This document shows positions 6,905 through 14,589 of a stretch of 37,494 bases of DNA, piece after piece. The position numbers and the translations under genes were made by a program. This DNA is from a virus. Below the pieces are notes generated by a model, which was given only the letters and a program-made list of their open reading frames with translations, searched no databases and was not told the origin of the DNA. The DNA lies in the IMG/VR virus record IMGVR_UViG_3300015242_000032, positions 1 to 37,494 of that record. One strand, written 5' to 3'. How positions within the stretch are numbered: the stretch's first letter is position 1; every line of letters begins with the position of its first letter.

Positions 6905-7507
6905 TCACAGTATCGATCTAAATCTATTTCCATCAATGATGCAAAGTATTCGACGATCGGGACAGTCTCCAGAGTGATCAATGGTTACTTGGAACGGTTG
7001 CTGCTGGTAGATTAAGACTCCTTCGACTTCCGGAGAAAAGAACTTCCCTGGCGGTAGGATCTGATCCGCAGGAATAAAAGAGTGTCTTGTTTGGTTGCTG
7101 AATCTGTTTATAAGCGTTAATTTCTGGTCTAAAGACATCTTATCCCAATCTTCTGGTCTCGTCAGAATCATAGGATCGACCACGACAGAGAGCGGCGATT
7201 TCCAATAAATCCTTGCGCTAACAGAAAATTCAAGGGTAGATGTCCAATAGATGGCATCGTGGATAGGAACTAGATTTCCGTTGGATTCAAGAAAGGCACA
7301 TCTAATTCCCGTCACAAGAAATCTGTCAGGTGCTTCCAACACGTTTGGCAGAAACAAATTAGTGTCACGATACGTTTTACGCTGGCCGCTTTTCGAACTT
7401 ATTTGTCCGATCGGCGTAGAGAAAAGCGATAAACGTTCTTTTCCAAGAGGCTCAGAATCCATGAGAATGTTGGAAACTACATCCATGAGCCCATCAGCTA
7501 TCGGCAC
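6905..7507 (-). CDS. Capsid-type protein, paralogue of the candidate major capsid protein (200 aa)
   Basis: Three segments match the protein at 23011-23772 in order: LSLFSTP with TLFSVP; LEAPDRFLVTGI with LQAPERMLVRGI; and GVLIYQQQPFQVTID with GILIAQQQAFRVEID. Between them are beta-rich segments. The two are therefore probably one fold, used for two shell parts (for example main capsomer and vertex). GTG at 7507 is chosen because AAAGGGAG sits 6 nt before it; a GTG at 7528 would put that site inside the gene. Its place among lysis genes, 15 kb from its paralogue, is odd. Confidence 0.6.
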   Translation of the reverse strand: MPIADGLMDVVSNILMDSEPLGKERLSLFSTPIGQISSKSGQRKTYRDTNLFLPNVLEAPDRFLVTGIRCAFLESNGNLVPIHDAIYWTSTLEFSVSARIYWKSPLSVVVDPMILTRPEDWDKMSLDQKLTLINRFSNQTRHSFIPADQILPPGKFFSPEVEGVLIYQQQPFQVTIDHSGDCPDRRILCIIDGNRFRSIL

Positions 7508-7524
7508 GTGTTTTCTCCCTTTCC

Positions 7525-8004
7525 TCACGAACTAAATTCGTCAATCGCCAATTGGTCCCACACCGCCTGGACTCCACCGACGCGGCAAAGTTCCTGAATC
7601 TCCGGAGTCGGCTCCGTAGGAATTTCCGCGAGCTCTAGGTGCGGAAGATCGTGCCAGGATTTACCGTCGCGCAGGCCGTGCGCCGGAGCCAGAGCCACGA
7701 TTCGCTGCCAGGAAGGATGCGTAGCGTTCCAATCCGCGCGATTCAAGATGGGGTCTACGGGAGAAACGTCCACGGCGCACCCGATCACGTGATTTGATTG
7801 GAAACCTTTCGCGTGCGTCACTTTCGTGCCGGGGACCGTGCGCCCGATGGCGTAAAGGTTGTCCTGTTCCGCCGGGGTGCGCAACGCTGTGTCGATTTCG
7901 ATGATGATGCCTTCCGATTCCAGCGCGTCCACCAGATTGTTGATTCGCCGCGCAAGTTCCGGATGCACTTGCCGAAGCCGCTCGATCGAGAGATTGGAGA
8001 GCAT
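7525..8004 (-). CDS. M15-family peptidoglycan peptidase, candidate endolysin (159 aa)
   Basis: The family pattern is clear: FR-type segment LRTPAEQDNLYAIGRT, then SNHVIGCAVDV with zinc ligands H72 and D79, then SWHDLPHLE with the third ligand H122. Such enzymes (VanY/L-alanyl-D-glutamate peptidases) cut the peptide stems of peptidoglycan. No signal peptide or membrane segment is present, so a holin would be needed for release. A GAGGAT site lies 4-5 nt before the start. It is followed by the spanin-like pair after one capsid-type gene. Confidence 0.88.
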   Translation of the reverse strand: MLSNLSIERLRQVHPELARRINNLVDALESEGIIIEIDTALRTPAEQDNLYAIGRTVPGTKVTHAKGFQSNHVIGCAVDVSPVDPILNRADWNATHPSWQRIVALAPAHGLRDGKSWHDLPHLELAEIPTEPTPEIQELCRVGGVQAVWDQLAIDEFSS

Positions 8005-8006
8005 CG

Positions 8007-8189
8007 TTATCCTCGTAAACCGTAACTAGTGATTAGCGCTTCGTAATCTAAGTATGGGGCTTTGCCCATCTGCAAGATTCCTTCGGCGAAATGAAAATCG
8101 GCTCAACATTCGTTGCATCGAAAAAAGCGCAAATATCTGCGGGATGGTTCCGATTCCGCTAATCGAGCGCCACATCGAGGACAGTTCAT
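8007..8189 (-). pseudogene. Zinc-ribbon frame interrupted by one in-frame TGA
   Basis: From ATG 8189 the frame reads MNCPRCGARLAESEPSRRYL then RFFRCNEC, a complete CxxC...CxxC ribbon, then TGA at 8103-8105. The same frame continues open as ADFHFAEGILQMGKAPYLDY EALITSYGLRG to TAA at 8007, two bases before the next ATG. Either a TGG-to-TGA change has broken a 60-aa protein, the 28-aa ribbon is the product, or the TGA is read through. TGA is used as a normal stop elsewhere here. No good ribosome site precedes it. Confidence 0.4.
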
Positions 8190-8393
8190 AAGTCACTAAA
8201 TTATCTGGAAAACACGCGAAGGCCGGAACGGCGGTAAAAGCTATCTTGAACGGGACATCCCGCGCCAGGCCCACGGTCCCACGTACGGAACGCTCCTGCT
8301 TTTATCACATCGCGGCTGTAACGCAAAAGGAAATATTCGGTTCGGGCTTGGCTGAGCTCCAAGTAGAGCCCAGACCCGGTCCCCGGCTGAAGA
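8190..8393 (-). other. Gap of about 200 bp with no assignable gene
   Basis: Holds hairpin copy B at 8351-8380. Short frames occur on the minus strand, for example 8026-8274 beginning MGLARDVPFKIAFTAVPAFA, but none has a ribosome site and they overlap the zinc-ribbon frame. It may contain decayed coding sequence. Confidence 0.4.
8351..8380 (-). repeat. Dispersed RNA hairpin, copy B
   Basis: Read on the minus strand: ACCGGGT leader (one extra base), stem CTGGGCTC, loop TACTTG, stem GAGCTCAG. The fourth pair is G-U in the sense strand. It follows the transglycosylase stop by about 14 nt. Confidence 0.8.
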
Positions 8394-8948
8394 TTAGTCG
8401 AAACTGTCAACAAAGAGGAACCCTACGAATCCAATGGCGGCGAGCACCAGCCATCCCGTGAGCGATATTCCGGAGCCGCTTCCCGCCTGGACGGGCGTTC
8501 CGGGGATCGAAAAGCTGGCCGCGGGAGTCCCGGCGGAAACACTGTATTCCGTGGAGACATTCGCCAGAATCGACGCTACGTAGCTCTGCGTCTCGCTAGG
8601 CGCGTGGGAGAGCCAATTCGAGCCATAGTGCGCCACGGCAGCCGAAACGGCGTCAGGATGCCAATTGTAGGCCGCCAGAGCTTTTCCTACGTCCCCGGCG
8701 AACTCGGAAAGCAGTTGCGCCAGCAGCATCACCCCGCCCTGGATATTTTGTATTGGATCGTGGGGATCGACGCCCAGGCTGGCCGCCGTCGCGGGCATGA
8801 GCTGCATAATGCCGATCGCGCCGGCAGGACTCACGGCGGATTGGTTTAATCCGGATTCGTGCATCCCCACCTCGAGCGCCAGTCGCGGATCGACGCCGTA
8901 GGACGATGCCGTGTTGACGATCTGCGTCGAGATTTCCTGACTAGTCAT
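8394..8948 (-). CDS. Membrane-anchored lytic transglycosylase (SLT-like, 184 aa)
   Basis: The N-terminal domain has the SLT pattern: catalytic E31 in HESGLNQSAVSPAGA, GIMQLMPAT (46-54) and AYNW (93-96). It would cleave the glycan strands of peptidoglycan. A Gly/Ser linker leads to one membrane helix at the very C-terminus (GWLVLAAIGFVGFLFVDSFD), so the enzyme is tail-anchored with no signal peptide. Membrane-bound transglycosylases are virion parts in internal-membrane viruses such as PRD1 (P7), where they open the wall at entry. Start ATG 8948 overlaps the preceding stop by 8 bp. Confidence 0.88.
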   Translation of the reverse strand: MTSQEISTQIVNTASSYGVDPRLALEVGMHESGLNQSAVSPAGAIGIMQLMPATAASLGVDPHDPIQNIQGGVMLLAQLLSEFAGDVGKALAAYNWHPDAVSAAVAHYGSNWLSHAPSETQSYVASILANVSTEYSVSAGTPAASFSIPGTPVQAGSGSGISLTGWLVLAAIGFVGFLFVDSFD

Positions 8949-9216
8949 GGGAAGCCTGCCATGAAAACGAGCCGTGACATCCTGGCTGCGGACTAACTCG
9001 CATCATTTGCTCTACAGATAAATCAGGGCGCAATAGTTTAGCCAGGAATGGCGGCACCCAAATATATTCCATCCCGCACTGCGGACACCGTCCGGTGAAA
9101 TCCCCACGCCGCGCATAGTGCGGTTTCATTACGACGTATCGGCTGCAACACAGGAAAACAGGCGCTAGAGGATCGCTTGTTTGTACGATGCGAGGATCGC
9201 AGCTATGAGAAGTCAT
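8941..9216 (-). CDS. Zinc-ribbon-like protein (91 aa)
   Basis: Cys residues at SHSCDP, FLCCSR and GRCPQCGMEY form possible metal sites around a Trp/Pro segment (IWVPPFLAKLLRPD). The start overlaps the previous stop by 14 bp and the end overlaps the transglycosylase start by 8 bp, as expected in a dense operon. No named family. Confidence 0.6.
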   Translation of the reverse strand: MTSHSCDPRIVQTSDPLAPVFLCCSRYVVMKPHYARRGDFTGRCPQCGMEYIWVPPFLAKLLRPDLSVEQMMRVSPQPGCHGSFSWQASHD

Positions 9217-9580
9217 TGAAGTTTCGCGGATAGTTCTTCAATCTTCGTCTGCCTTCTGTGGTAACTCTCAGTTGTATATCGGCATTATCCATTTGGATTG
9301 TGTGAGGGAAAATTACTTCAATCATTCCTTCACGCCGCATTTTCTCTAAATTGACTAAATGTACGGTTTTTCCAACTAACACTTTCAAGGAAGGAAGATT
9401 GGTGTCTAACGTGCCGGTTTTTGGACTTGCCAGTCGAACGGCAAACAAAGCGTACGCCGTGTAATCAGACCGGTTGAAATCTGCAATGAACGATTCAAGC
9501 ATTTCATCGGTCAAACGAGAAAGAATGAGGTTCAAACTTCCCGAGCAATCAAGTACCCGGATTGCAGTGCATAGGTCCAT
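9203..9580 (-). CDS. Unknown protein with winged-helix-like features (125 aa)
   Basis: MDLCTAIRVLDCSGSLNLIL is followed by helices and a C-terminal part MRREGMIEVIFPHT...QLRVTTEGRRRLKNYP that resembles a winged helix ending in a beta hairpin (TTEGRRRL is typical of such folds). Start 9580 is chosen for GGAGGAAG 6 nt upstream and because it shares one base with the previous TGA. It could be a DNA-binding regulator within the late unit; inference only. Confidence 0.6.
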   Translation of the reverse strand: MDLCTAIRVLDCSGSLNLILSRLTDEMLESFIADFNRSDYTAYALFAVRLASPKTGTLDTNLPSLKVLVGKTVHLVNLEKMRREGMIEVIFPHTIQMDNADIQLRVTTEGRRRLKNYPRNFNDFS

Positions 9581-9789
9581 CAGTCTTCCTCCCACTCCGG
9601 AATTTCGTCCACTTCCTCGTCCCATTCGATCACGTTATCGTTGGCCATCGCGGGACCGAAGGATTTACACCCGGCGCTGTGTTCATCGCGGAGATTTTCG
9701 CACTCCTTAAGTGTCTCCCCGAAAAAGGTGTGACGTATGAGGATCGTGCCGTTTGATTCGCATGTATCAACGTGCAAGGCGATGGCCAT
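9580..9789 (-). CDS. Unknown small acidic protein (69 aa)
   Basis: MAIALHVDTCESNGTILIRH opens a beta-rich N-terminus. The C-terminus is strongly acidic (VIEWDEEVDEIPEWEED). AGAAGGAC precedes the ATG by 5 nt, and hairpin copy C lies 14 nt before the start. Function unknown. Confidence 0.6.
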   Translation of the reverse strand: MAIALHVDTCESNGTILIRHTFFGETLKECENLRDEHSAGCKSFGPAMANDNVIEWDEEVDEIPEWEED

Positions 9790-9803
9790 TAGTCCTTCTA
9801 TTC

Positions 9804-9832
9804 GCTGGACTCCAAGTAGAGCCCAGACCCGT
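9804..9832 (-). repeat. Dispersed RNA hairpin, copy C
   Basis: Sense strand: ACGGGT, stem CTGGGCTC, loop TACTTG, stem GAGTCCAG. The fifth pair is G-U, a different position from copies A and B. It sits between the TGA of one gene and the ribosome site of the next, in a 42-bp gap. Confidence 0.85.
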
Positions 9833-10053
9833 CAGAACTTATCCGGCTTCAGCCCGGCCGCCCATCCGATTCCCACGCGGTTTTTCGCTTCGCTTACGAT
9901 TGCGTCACGAATCCCTGACGGTAGATTCCCGATCGACCACGCGATACGAATGATTTTCTCCGGAGGCGTGGCTCTTGGATCGGGAGAATCGAGAATCATG
10001 CGAATCTCTTCCAGGGCAATCGCCAATTCTCTGCGGTAGTCGGGCGCGGGCAT
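9832..10053 (-). CDS. Unknown small helical protein (73 aa)
   Basis: MPAPDYRRELAIALEEIRMI begins a helical N-terminal half; the rest is mixed and ends AAGLKPDKF. The TGA stop runs directly into the hairpin leader. AAAGGATAG precedes the start by about 11 nt. No family recognised. Confidence 0.55.
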   Translation of the reverse strand: MPAPDYRRELAIALEEIRMILDSPDPRATPPEKIIRIAWSIGNLPSGIRDAIVSEAKNRVGIGWAAGLKPDKF

Positions 10054-10062
10054 GGGACGGTT

Positions 10063-10347
10063 CTATCCTTTCGGCGGCGCGCCGTCAACCTTTACGCTGG
10101 GAGACGGAGGGGCCGGAGGATCTTCCTGATTGAACGCGGCATTATAGGCTTTGACGGTGAGTTGCCGGATGTTCAGCGAGCCATAGTAGGCGACGATCAT
10201 CAGAAGAGTGTTGTACCGCTGCTGCGTGGCAGGTGAACAGTTTTTGAAAAACTCCCGCGGTGGCAGTACAAAATTCACGACGGACCAGAAAAATACCCAG
10301 TAAGCCAGCGCGTCCGTGATTTGGTGCAGCGTGATTGAGTGATTCAT
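10063..10347 (-). CDS. Two-pass membrane protein, holin candidate (94 aa)
   Basis: Hydrophobic segments ALAYWVFFWSVVNFVLPP (about 13-30) and TLLMIVAYYGSL (about 46-58) are followed by a Pro-rich polar tail (PPAPPSPSVKVDGAPPKG). AAAGGAT precedes the ATG at good distance. Size and layout suit a holin or an accessory membrane protein beside the gene at 10399; no sequence proof. Confidence 0.6.
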   Translation of the reverse strand: MNHSITLHQITDALAYWVFFWSVVNFVLPPREFFKNCSPATQQRYNTLLMIVAYYGSLNIRQLTVKAYNAAFNQEDPPAPPSPSVKVDGAPPKG

Positions 10348-10367
10348 GGAAATCCTTTCAGTTATAA

Positions 10368-10396
10368 GCTGGGCTGCAAGTACAGCCCAGACCCGT
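10368..10396 (-). repeat. Dispersed RNA hairpin, copy D (compensatory change)
   Basis: Sense strand: ACGGGT, stem CTGGGCTG, loop TACTTG, stem CAGCCCAG. The closing pair is G-C in place of C-G, so both arms have changed together. It lies 20 nt before the start of the two-pass membrane protein gene. Confidence 0.87.
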
Positions 10397-10398
10397 AG

Positions 10399-10638
10399 CT
10401 ACTTCGGAGGCTCGACGGTCTGCGCGAGTTGCTTGCGCTTTTCGTCGGTATCCGCCCAGAGAATCAAGAGAGCGATCATACGATAGTATTTTTTCCCCAG
10501 GCCGTTCAGGTCTCCGCGATTCTTTTCCAGGTCGCGCTGCTGGTTCGCGGACTTCACTCCGGCGGCGAAGATTACGGCCGCCCCGGCAGCCAGCGCGCCG
10601 CCCAGAGCGAAGATCACATTCATCACCGCCGGAGTCAT
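10399..10638 (-). CDS. Single-pass small membrane protein, holin-like (79 aa)
   Basis: MTPAVMNVIFALGGALAAGA carries one membrane helix (about 5-27); the rest is charged (NQQRDLEKNRGDLNGLGKK) and ends in a short second apolar stretch (MIALLILWAD). AAGGAC lies before the start, which shares a base with the previous TAA. With the gene at 10063 it could form a holin pair, or be a virion membrane protein. Confidence 0.6.
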   Translation of the reverse strand: MTPAVMNVIFALGGALAAGAAVIFAAGVKSANQQRDLEKNRGDLNGLGKKYYRMIALLILWADTDEKRKQLAQTVEPPK

Positions 10639-10901
10639 TATTTGTCCTTCGGTTTATCGCTATCGATGCAGGGAACATTCGCAAAACGGCTGAAACGATT
10701 TGTTTTCTCTTCGTAGAACCTTACGAGATCCTGATGCGTCCGCAACGCCAACCCTTCCCGCACGGCGTTCTGCATGTCGAAGATGCCTTCGATCAGCCTG
10801 CTGAAGTGCTCACAGCAAAAATGCGCCGGCCCCCAGAAGTGAGTTGCCGGAACATCGCACCGTTTTCCATCCGTGCCATTCGCGTCGCAACGGATTTCCA
10901 T
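10638..10901 (-). CDS. Small Cys/His zinc-type protein (87 aa)
   Basis: MEIRCDANGTDGKRCDVPAT then HFCCEHF gives a C..C..CC..H site as in small phage proteins thought to bind zinc. A helical region with Arg/Glu follows and the end is acidic/basic mixed. Function unknown. Start ATG 10901 has a weak purine-rich site upstream. Confidence 0.55.
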   Translation of the reverse strand: MEIRCDANGTDGKRCDVPATHFWGPAHFCCEHFSRLIEGIFDMQNAVREGLALRTHQDLVRFYEEKTNRFSRFANVPCIDSDKPKDK

Positions 10902-10944
10902 GTGCGGGCTCTTTCTTGTTGGTCACGAAGTGTCTCGCTTGCCG

Positions 10945-13900
10945 CTACTGTATCTGCACCCCTGGAGACACTGTGACGCCCGGAGTAATTGTAGTCCCCG
11001 TTCCCGGCAATCCCGGCGTAATGGAAAATGATGAAATAGGAGTATAGCTTCCGGCAACGTGACGCACTACGAAACTTAATATGTTGTTGGTGACGGTCGC
11101 GGGCAAAACGTAATCTATGGGGATTTGGTATCCGGGACTTACCCATAGATCAATGTTGGTCGTGTGAATGCCCTGAGATTCTACGCTCATCACCGTTCCT
11201 GCGGCATTCACCCGCTGCTGAAGGAATTTCCCCGTCACGGTATAGCCGCCGTTGGGAACGTAGATGTCAAATCGCGCGTCGCCACCGAAAAAATGATAGA
11301 AGGGCAGATTGTACAAAGTGATATCCGTGCCCACTGGAGTCCCGCCGAAACTGTTTCCGCTTGGAGCCCCGCCGTCATCACCTGTGAATGGGAACCAGGT
11401 GTTCCCGTGAGTGTCGGTATAGTTGGAGGCACACAAAGCAGAGCCGAGAAATCCTCCGCTTGTTTGGCAGCTATATACCCGGATCGGGGAAGGGAGAACG
11501 GTGAGCGTGAGAGTTGCCGCTATCGCTCCGTTAGCCTGGCTCGTGGCTGTGATCGTAGTCACGGTTGGAGATGCCACCGATCCCGGAGGCGTGTAGATTC
11601 CAGTCGCTCCTAACACTCCCACGGACGGGCTCATGCTCCACGTCAAGCCGGGGTTGCTCGTGCCGTTCACGTAGGCCACGATTTGCTGCGCGGGAGTGCC
11701 CGCCATGAAATAAAGCTGATCATCCCGCATGTTGACGGTGACGCCGATTAAAGCTACGTCCACGGTCGTGGTCACGCTGTCCGAGGTGCGTGTGAAAGTG
11801 ACTTTCTCGCGGTTGTTGGTCGTCAGGCCGGAAGTAGCGGATATTTCCAGGCCGGATTCATCCACAAATTCAAAATTCGATGGCGAGAGCGGTCCATTCG
11901 ATAGCTCGTTGAACGCGGAGACGTATGCTGCCGGCCATTTTGTGTGGTCTACGGTGATCTGCCATCCGGTTCCGCCGTCAGCGAGGATGATGCCGTAATT
12001 TTTGAGTTGAGTAAGCAGAATTTTAGCGATTGGTGAGAAACTGGAAATATCGAAGCTGGCTTTTAACCTTGCCCGCACGGCGAAGGGAACGGTTCCACCG
12101 TCCGTGGCGTAGGAAGTCCCAGGCCACACGAACGAACTCGCGCAGTAGCCTTGATTGAGCGTGAACCTCAATGCGTGATTGATGGAGCCGCTGTTTGCAA
12201 CCGCCTGTTCGAGTTCCTGTAAATGCAGCGAGAGCGGCATGATGTAGAGCCCCGCCGCGTCTGTGGCGTTGTCAGCGGGCAGCAGATACGTCGAGTTCGG
12301 ATAGGTAAGCCCACTAAGAGCCGTGCAGTTAGGAGTCCCTCCCGCGTAAGCGTTACATTGCGCAGGCGTCATAGGATCGAAAAACTCCGTGAAGATTCCA
12401 TTCCTGATGTCCACAAGATCAAGGTGCTGATCGCCGATGGTAGGAGTGGCGAGCATTTGCAGCCAGCCGCTTTCCACCTTGCCGGTTGGATACGTTGGAA
12501 ACTGAAACACTCCATTATTCTGCGGCGTGTAAAGGAAAGTTTGTGACTGGGTTGGAGTCGATCCGTCGGCAAAATTAAAGTTGAATGCAGGCAGATACGT
12601 AAGTGGAGTGGTTCCTGCCCCAGCGATCCACGAGATAAACACCGTTCCGCTCCCGGAACTGGCGTTTCCTGCCGCTTGGGCATAGGTAAAACACAGCCCG
12701 CTACATCCCCCTGGAACCGTGGTGATAGGAAACGTCCCATTGAATGAACTGTCCGTCACTCCCGCGATGACGACGCTTTCAGTGGCGAACCATGATGGGG
12801 GAGTGGCGGAAGTAATCGTAATGGTGACGACGTTTCCGGATCTGACAGCGGTGTTGATGGTGAAGGTAGATCCGTGAGTCGTGTCCGCCGTGAGGGAGTC
12901 TACGCGGCTATTGTAAACGTGATTGTTTGGCAGCAATTGAAATCCAGCGTAGGAATTATTAGCGGTGACCGAGGCCGGGGCCGTGTAGAGTCCCGTCGAG
13001 GAATTGATGCTCCCGGCACACGCTGCCGCGCCACCGGAAGAGTTTGTCCCGGCGCAGGTCCACGTTCCCGCTGAGTCTGCGGTAAACTGAATCGTGGTTC
13101 CCTGATTCGCCACCGGCAAAGCTGGAGTTACGATCGGATTCCCTCCCGTTGGAAACGTCACGGTGGTACTGGATGGCACGTCAGCGAGATACTCTACGAG
13201 TAAATGGGTAGCATCCGTTTTCACAGCTACGAAATCCACATTGATAGTCTTGGTCAGCCCTCCCACGGTCAGCCCATTTGAGGTAGCCGACCAATTTGAA
13301 ATCAGCCAGGCAGGGCTGTGCAAGATTCCGTTCGCGGAGATGCTGACGGTATCGGCGGTGCGGGCGAGTGACCAGTATCCATTCGCGGTGTCGAAGGTGC
13401 CCCCCGTAGCATTTGTCGGCGTCATCGTGGGAGGGGACCGATACTCAGACGCGTAGGTAGCAGCCACGGTGGTACTGGTGATGCCATTATCTCCAAGCCA
13501 TCCGACCGAGGTGAAGGTCACAGGGGAATTCGTGTTCATGGTGATGTTGGTGTTGGTGGAGTTGCAGGGGATTCGCAGTCCGCCTTGAAAATACATTGCC
13601 GTGCTCATGGTTTCGAGGGTGCAGCTATCCACGGGCTCGGCCTGGAAGAAATTCGCCTTTACGATGGCTGAACTGATCGTTTGCGATCCGCAACTATTCA
13701 CGGTTGGAGTGACGCAATTATAGATCGTTCCAGGAGCATCTTGTCCGGGATCGCCTTCCGGTCCGGTTTTGGCTCCAGCCGGGCTGACAAACGTGTTCGC
13801 TGGGAGAAACTGATTCGCTATCGAGCTATTTTTCACCACCGGCGAGTAAAGGATGTAATTTCCCGTGTTGTACAAAATGTTCCACGGAGAGGCCTCGAAA

Positions 13901-14589
13901 ACCTTAGCTCCGAAGGAATCAACATCTTCTCCTGAAATTTTGTACCAACTGATCTTATCGTAGAAACTGTGCGTGATGATATTCAGGGGACCGAGTCCAT
14001 CCGTGCCGTCGTAATTAAGGGTGGTCTTCGTGAAAACTTTACTTGCTCCAGTTCCAGTTCCGGCCCCTCCATGACGATAGAAAGTGTAGACTTTCGTCAT
14101 GGTGACGCAGCAGTCCTGGGGATTGCTGGCGTCTCCGAACGGATATATTTTCCCGGTCTGCGTGATGACCACGCGAACATTATTGTCTTCGGTGATGGTC
14201 GTCACCATCGGCCCTTCTTTGGTCTCTCCAATGCGCGTCCCTCCACCGTTATTGTTCAGGTGCCATTGATGCTCGAACATCCCGACGTTGTCCGCACCGA
14301 AGTCCCACTGTGCCGATGCGTCGTTTTTAAGATCCCAGTAGCCGAATAAACCAATACACTTCTGAAATGTTCTGGTAGACGCTCCCGTCTGACCAAAACA
14401 ATGTGCGTAGAGGGTAGGGCTACCGATGCCGTTCCCTAATTCAAACTTGGCGTATCCGGGAAATGAGAACGTATAGAAAGTGTGCCCGGCGGCATCGTTG
14501 GAGGTCGTGACGCCGGAAGAGGCGGGGACTTGGGCCGTGCAGATAGATGGGAACAGAAGGAATCCCAGTAATAGATAGAGCCTCTTCAT
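10945..14589 (-). CDS. Large secreted protein with Ig-like region, probably host-derived (1214 aa)
   Basis: MKRLYLLLGFLLFPSICTAQ is a signal peptide. Near residue 535 the pattern SSTGLYTAPASVT, repeated further on as GATGIYTPPGSVA, is that of Ig-like repeats in secreted bacterial proteins. At about 810-900 the segment LRFTLNQG...FVWPGTSYATD...RARLKASFDIS...YGIILADGGTGWQI resembles, from memory, a domain of secreted proteins of soil Acidobacteriota and Actinobacteria. The C-terminal part (YNLPFYHFFGGDARFDIYVP onward) looks like a sugar-binding beta-sandwich. Ser/Thr/Gly-rich throughout. It could be a receptor-binding or polysaccharide-binding virion protein, or a host gene carried along. Start directly abuts the previous TAA. 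Confidence 0.7.
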   Translation of the reverse strand: MKRLYLLLGFLLFPSICTAQVPASSGVTTSNDAAGHTFYTFSFPGYAKFELGNGIGSPTLYAHCFGQTGASTRTFQKCIGLFGYWDLKNDASAQWDFGADNVGMFEHQWHLNNNGGGTRIGETKEGPMVTTITEDNNVRVVITQTGKIYPFGDASNPQDCCVTMTKVYTFYRHGGAGTGTGASKVFTKTTLNYDGTDGLGPLNIITHSFYDKISWYKISGEDVDSFGAKVFEASPWNILYNTGNYILYSPVVKNSSIANQFLPANTFVSPAGAKTGPEGDPGQDAPGTIYNCVTPTVNSCGSQTISSAIVKANFFQAEPVDSCTLETMSTAMYFQGGLRIPCNSTNTNITMNTNSPVTFTSVGWLGDNGITSTTVAATYASEYRSPPTMTPTNATGGTFDTANGYWSLARTADTVSISANGILHSPAWLISNWSATSNGLTVGGLTKTINVDFVAVKTDATHLLVEYLADVPSSTTVTFPTGGNPIVTPALPVANQGTTIQFTADSAGTWTCAGTNSSGGAAACAGSINSSTGLYTAPASVTANNSYAGFQLLPNNHVYNSRVDSLTADTTHGSTFTINTAVRSGNVVTITITSATPPSWFATESVVIAGVTDSSFNGTFPITTVPGGCSGLCFTYAQAAGNASSGSGTVFISWIAGAGTTPLTYLPAFNFNFADGSTPTQSQTFLYTPQNNGVFQFPTYPTGKVESGWLQMLATPTIGDQHLDLVDIRNGIFTEFFDPMTPAQCNAYAGGTPNCTALSGLTYPNSTYLLPADNATDAAGLYIMPLSLHLQELEQAVANSGSINHALRFTLNQGYCASSFVWPGTSYATDGGTVPFAVRARLKASFDISSFSPIAKILLTQLKNYGIILADGGTGWQITVDHTKWPAAYVSAFNELSNGPLSPSNFEFVDESGLEISATSGLTTNNREKVTFTRTSDSVTTTVDVALIGVTVNMRDDQLYFMAGTPAQQIVAYVNGTSNPGLTWSMSPSVGVLGATGIYTPPGSVASPTVTTITATSQANGAIAATLTLTVLPSPIRVYSCQTSGGFLGSALCASNYTDTHGNTWFPFTGDDGGAPSGNSFGGTPVGTDITLYNLPFYHFFGGDARFDIYVPNGGYTVTGKFLQQRVNAAGTVMSVESQGIHTTNIDLWVSPGYQIPIDYVLPATVTNNILSFVVRHVAGSYTPISSFSITPGLPGTGTTITPGVTVSPGVQIQ

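Noticed and set aside
10358-10684. Minus-strand frame of 108 aa over 10358-10684
   Set aside because: It overlaps the better-supported membrane gene at 10399-10638 and runs through hairpin D.
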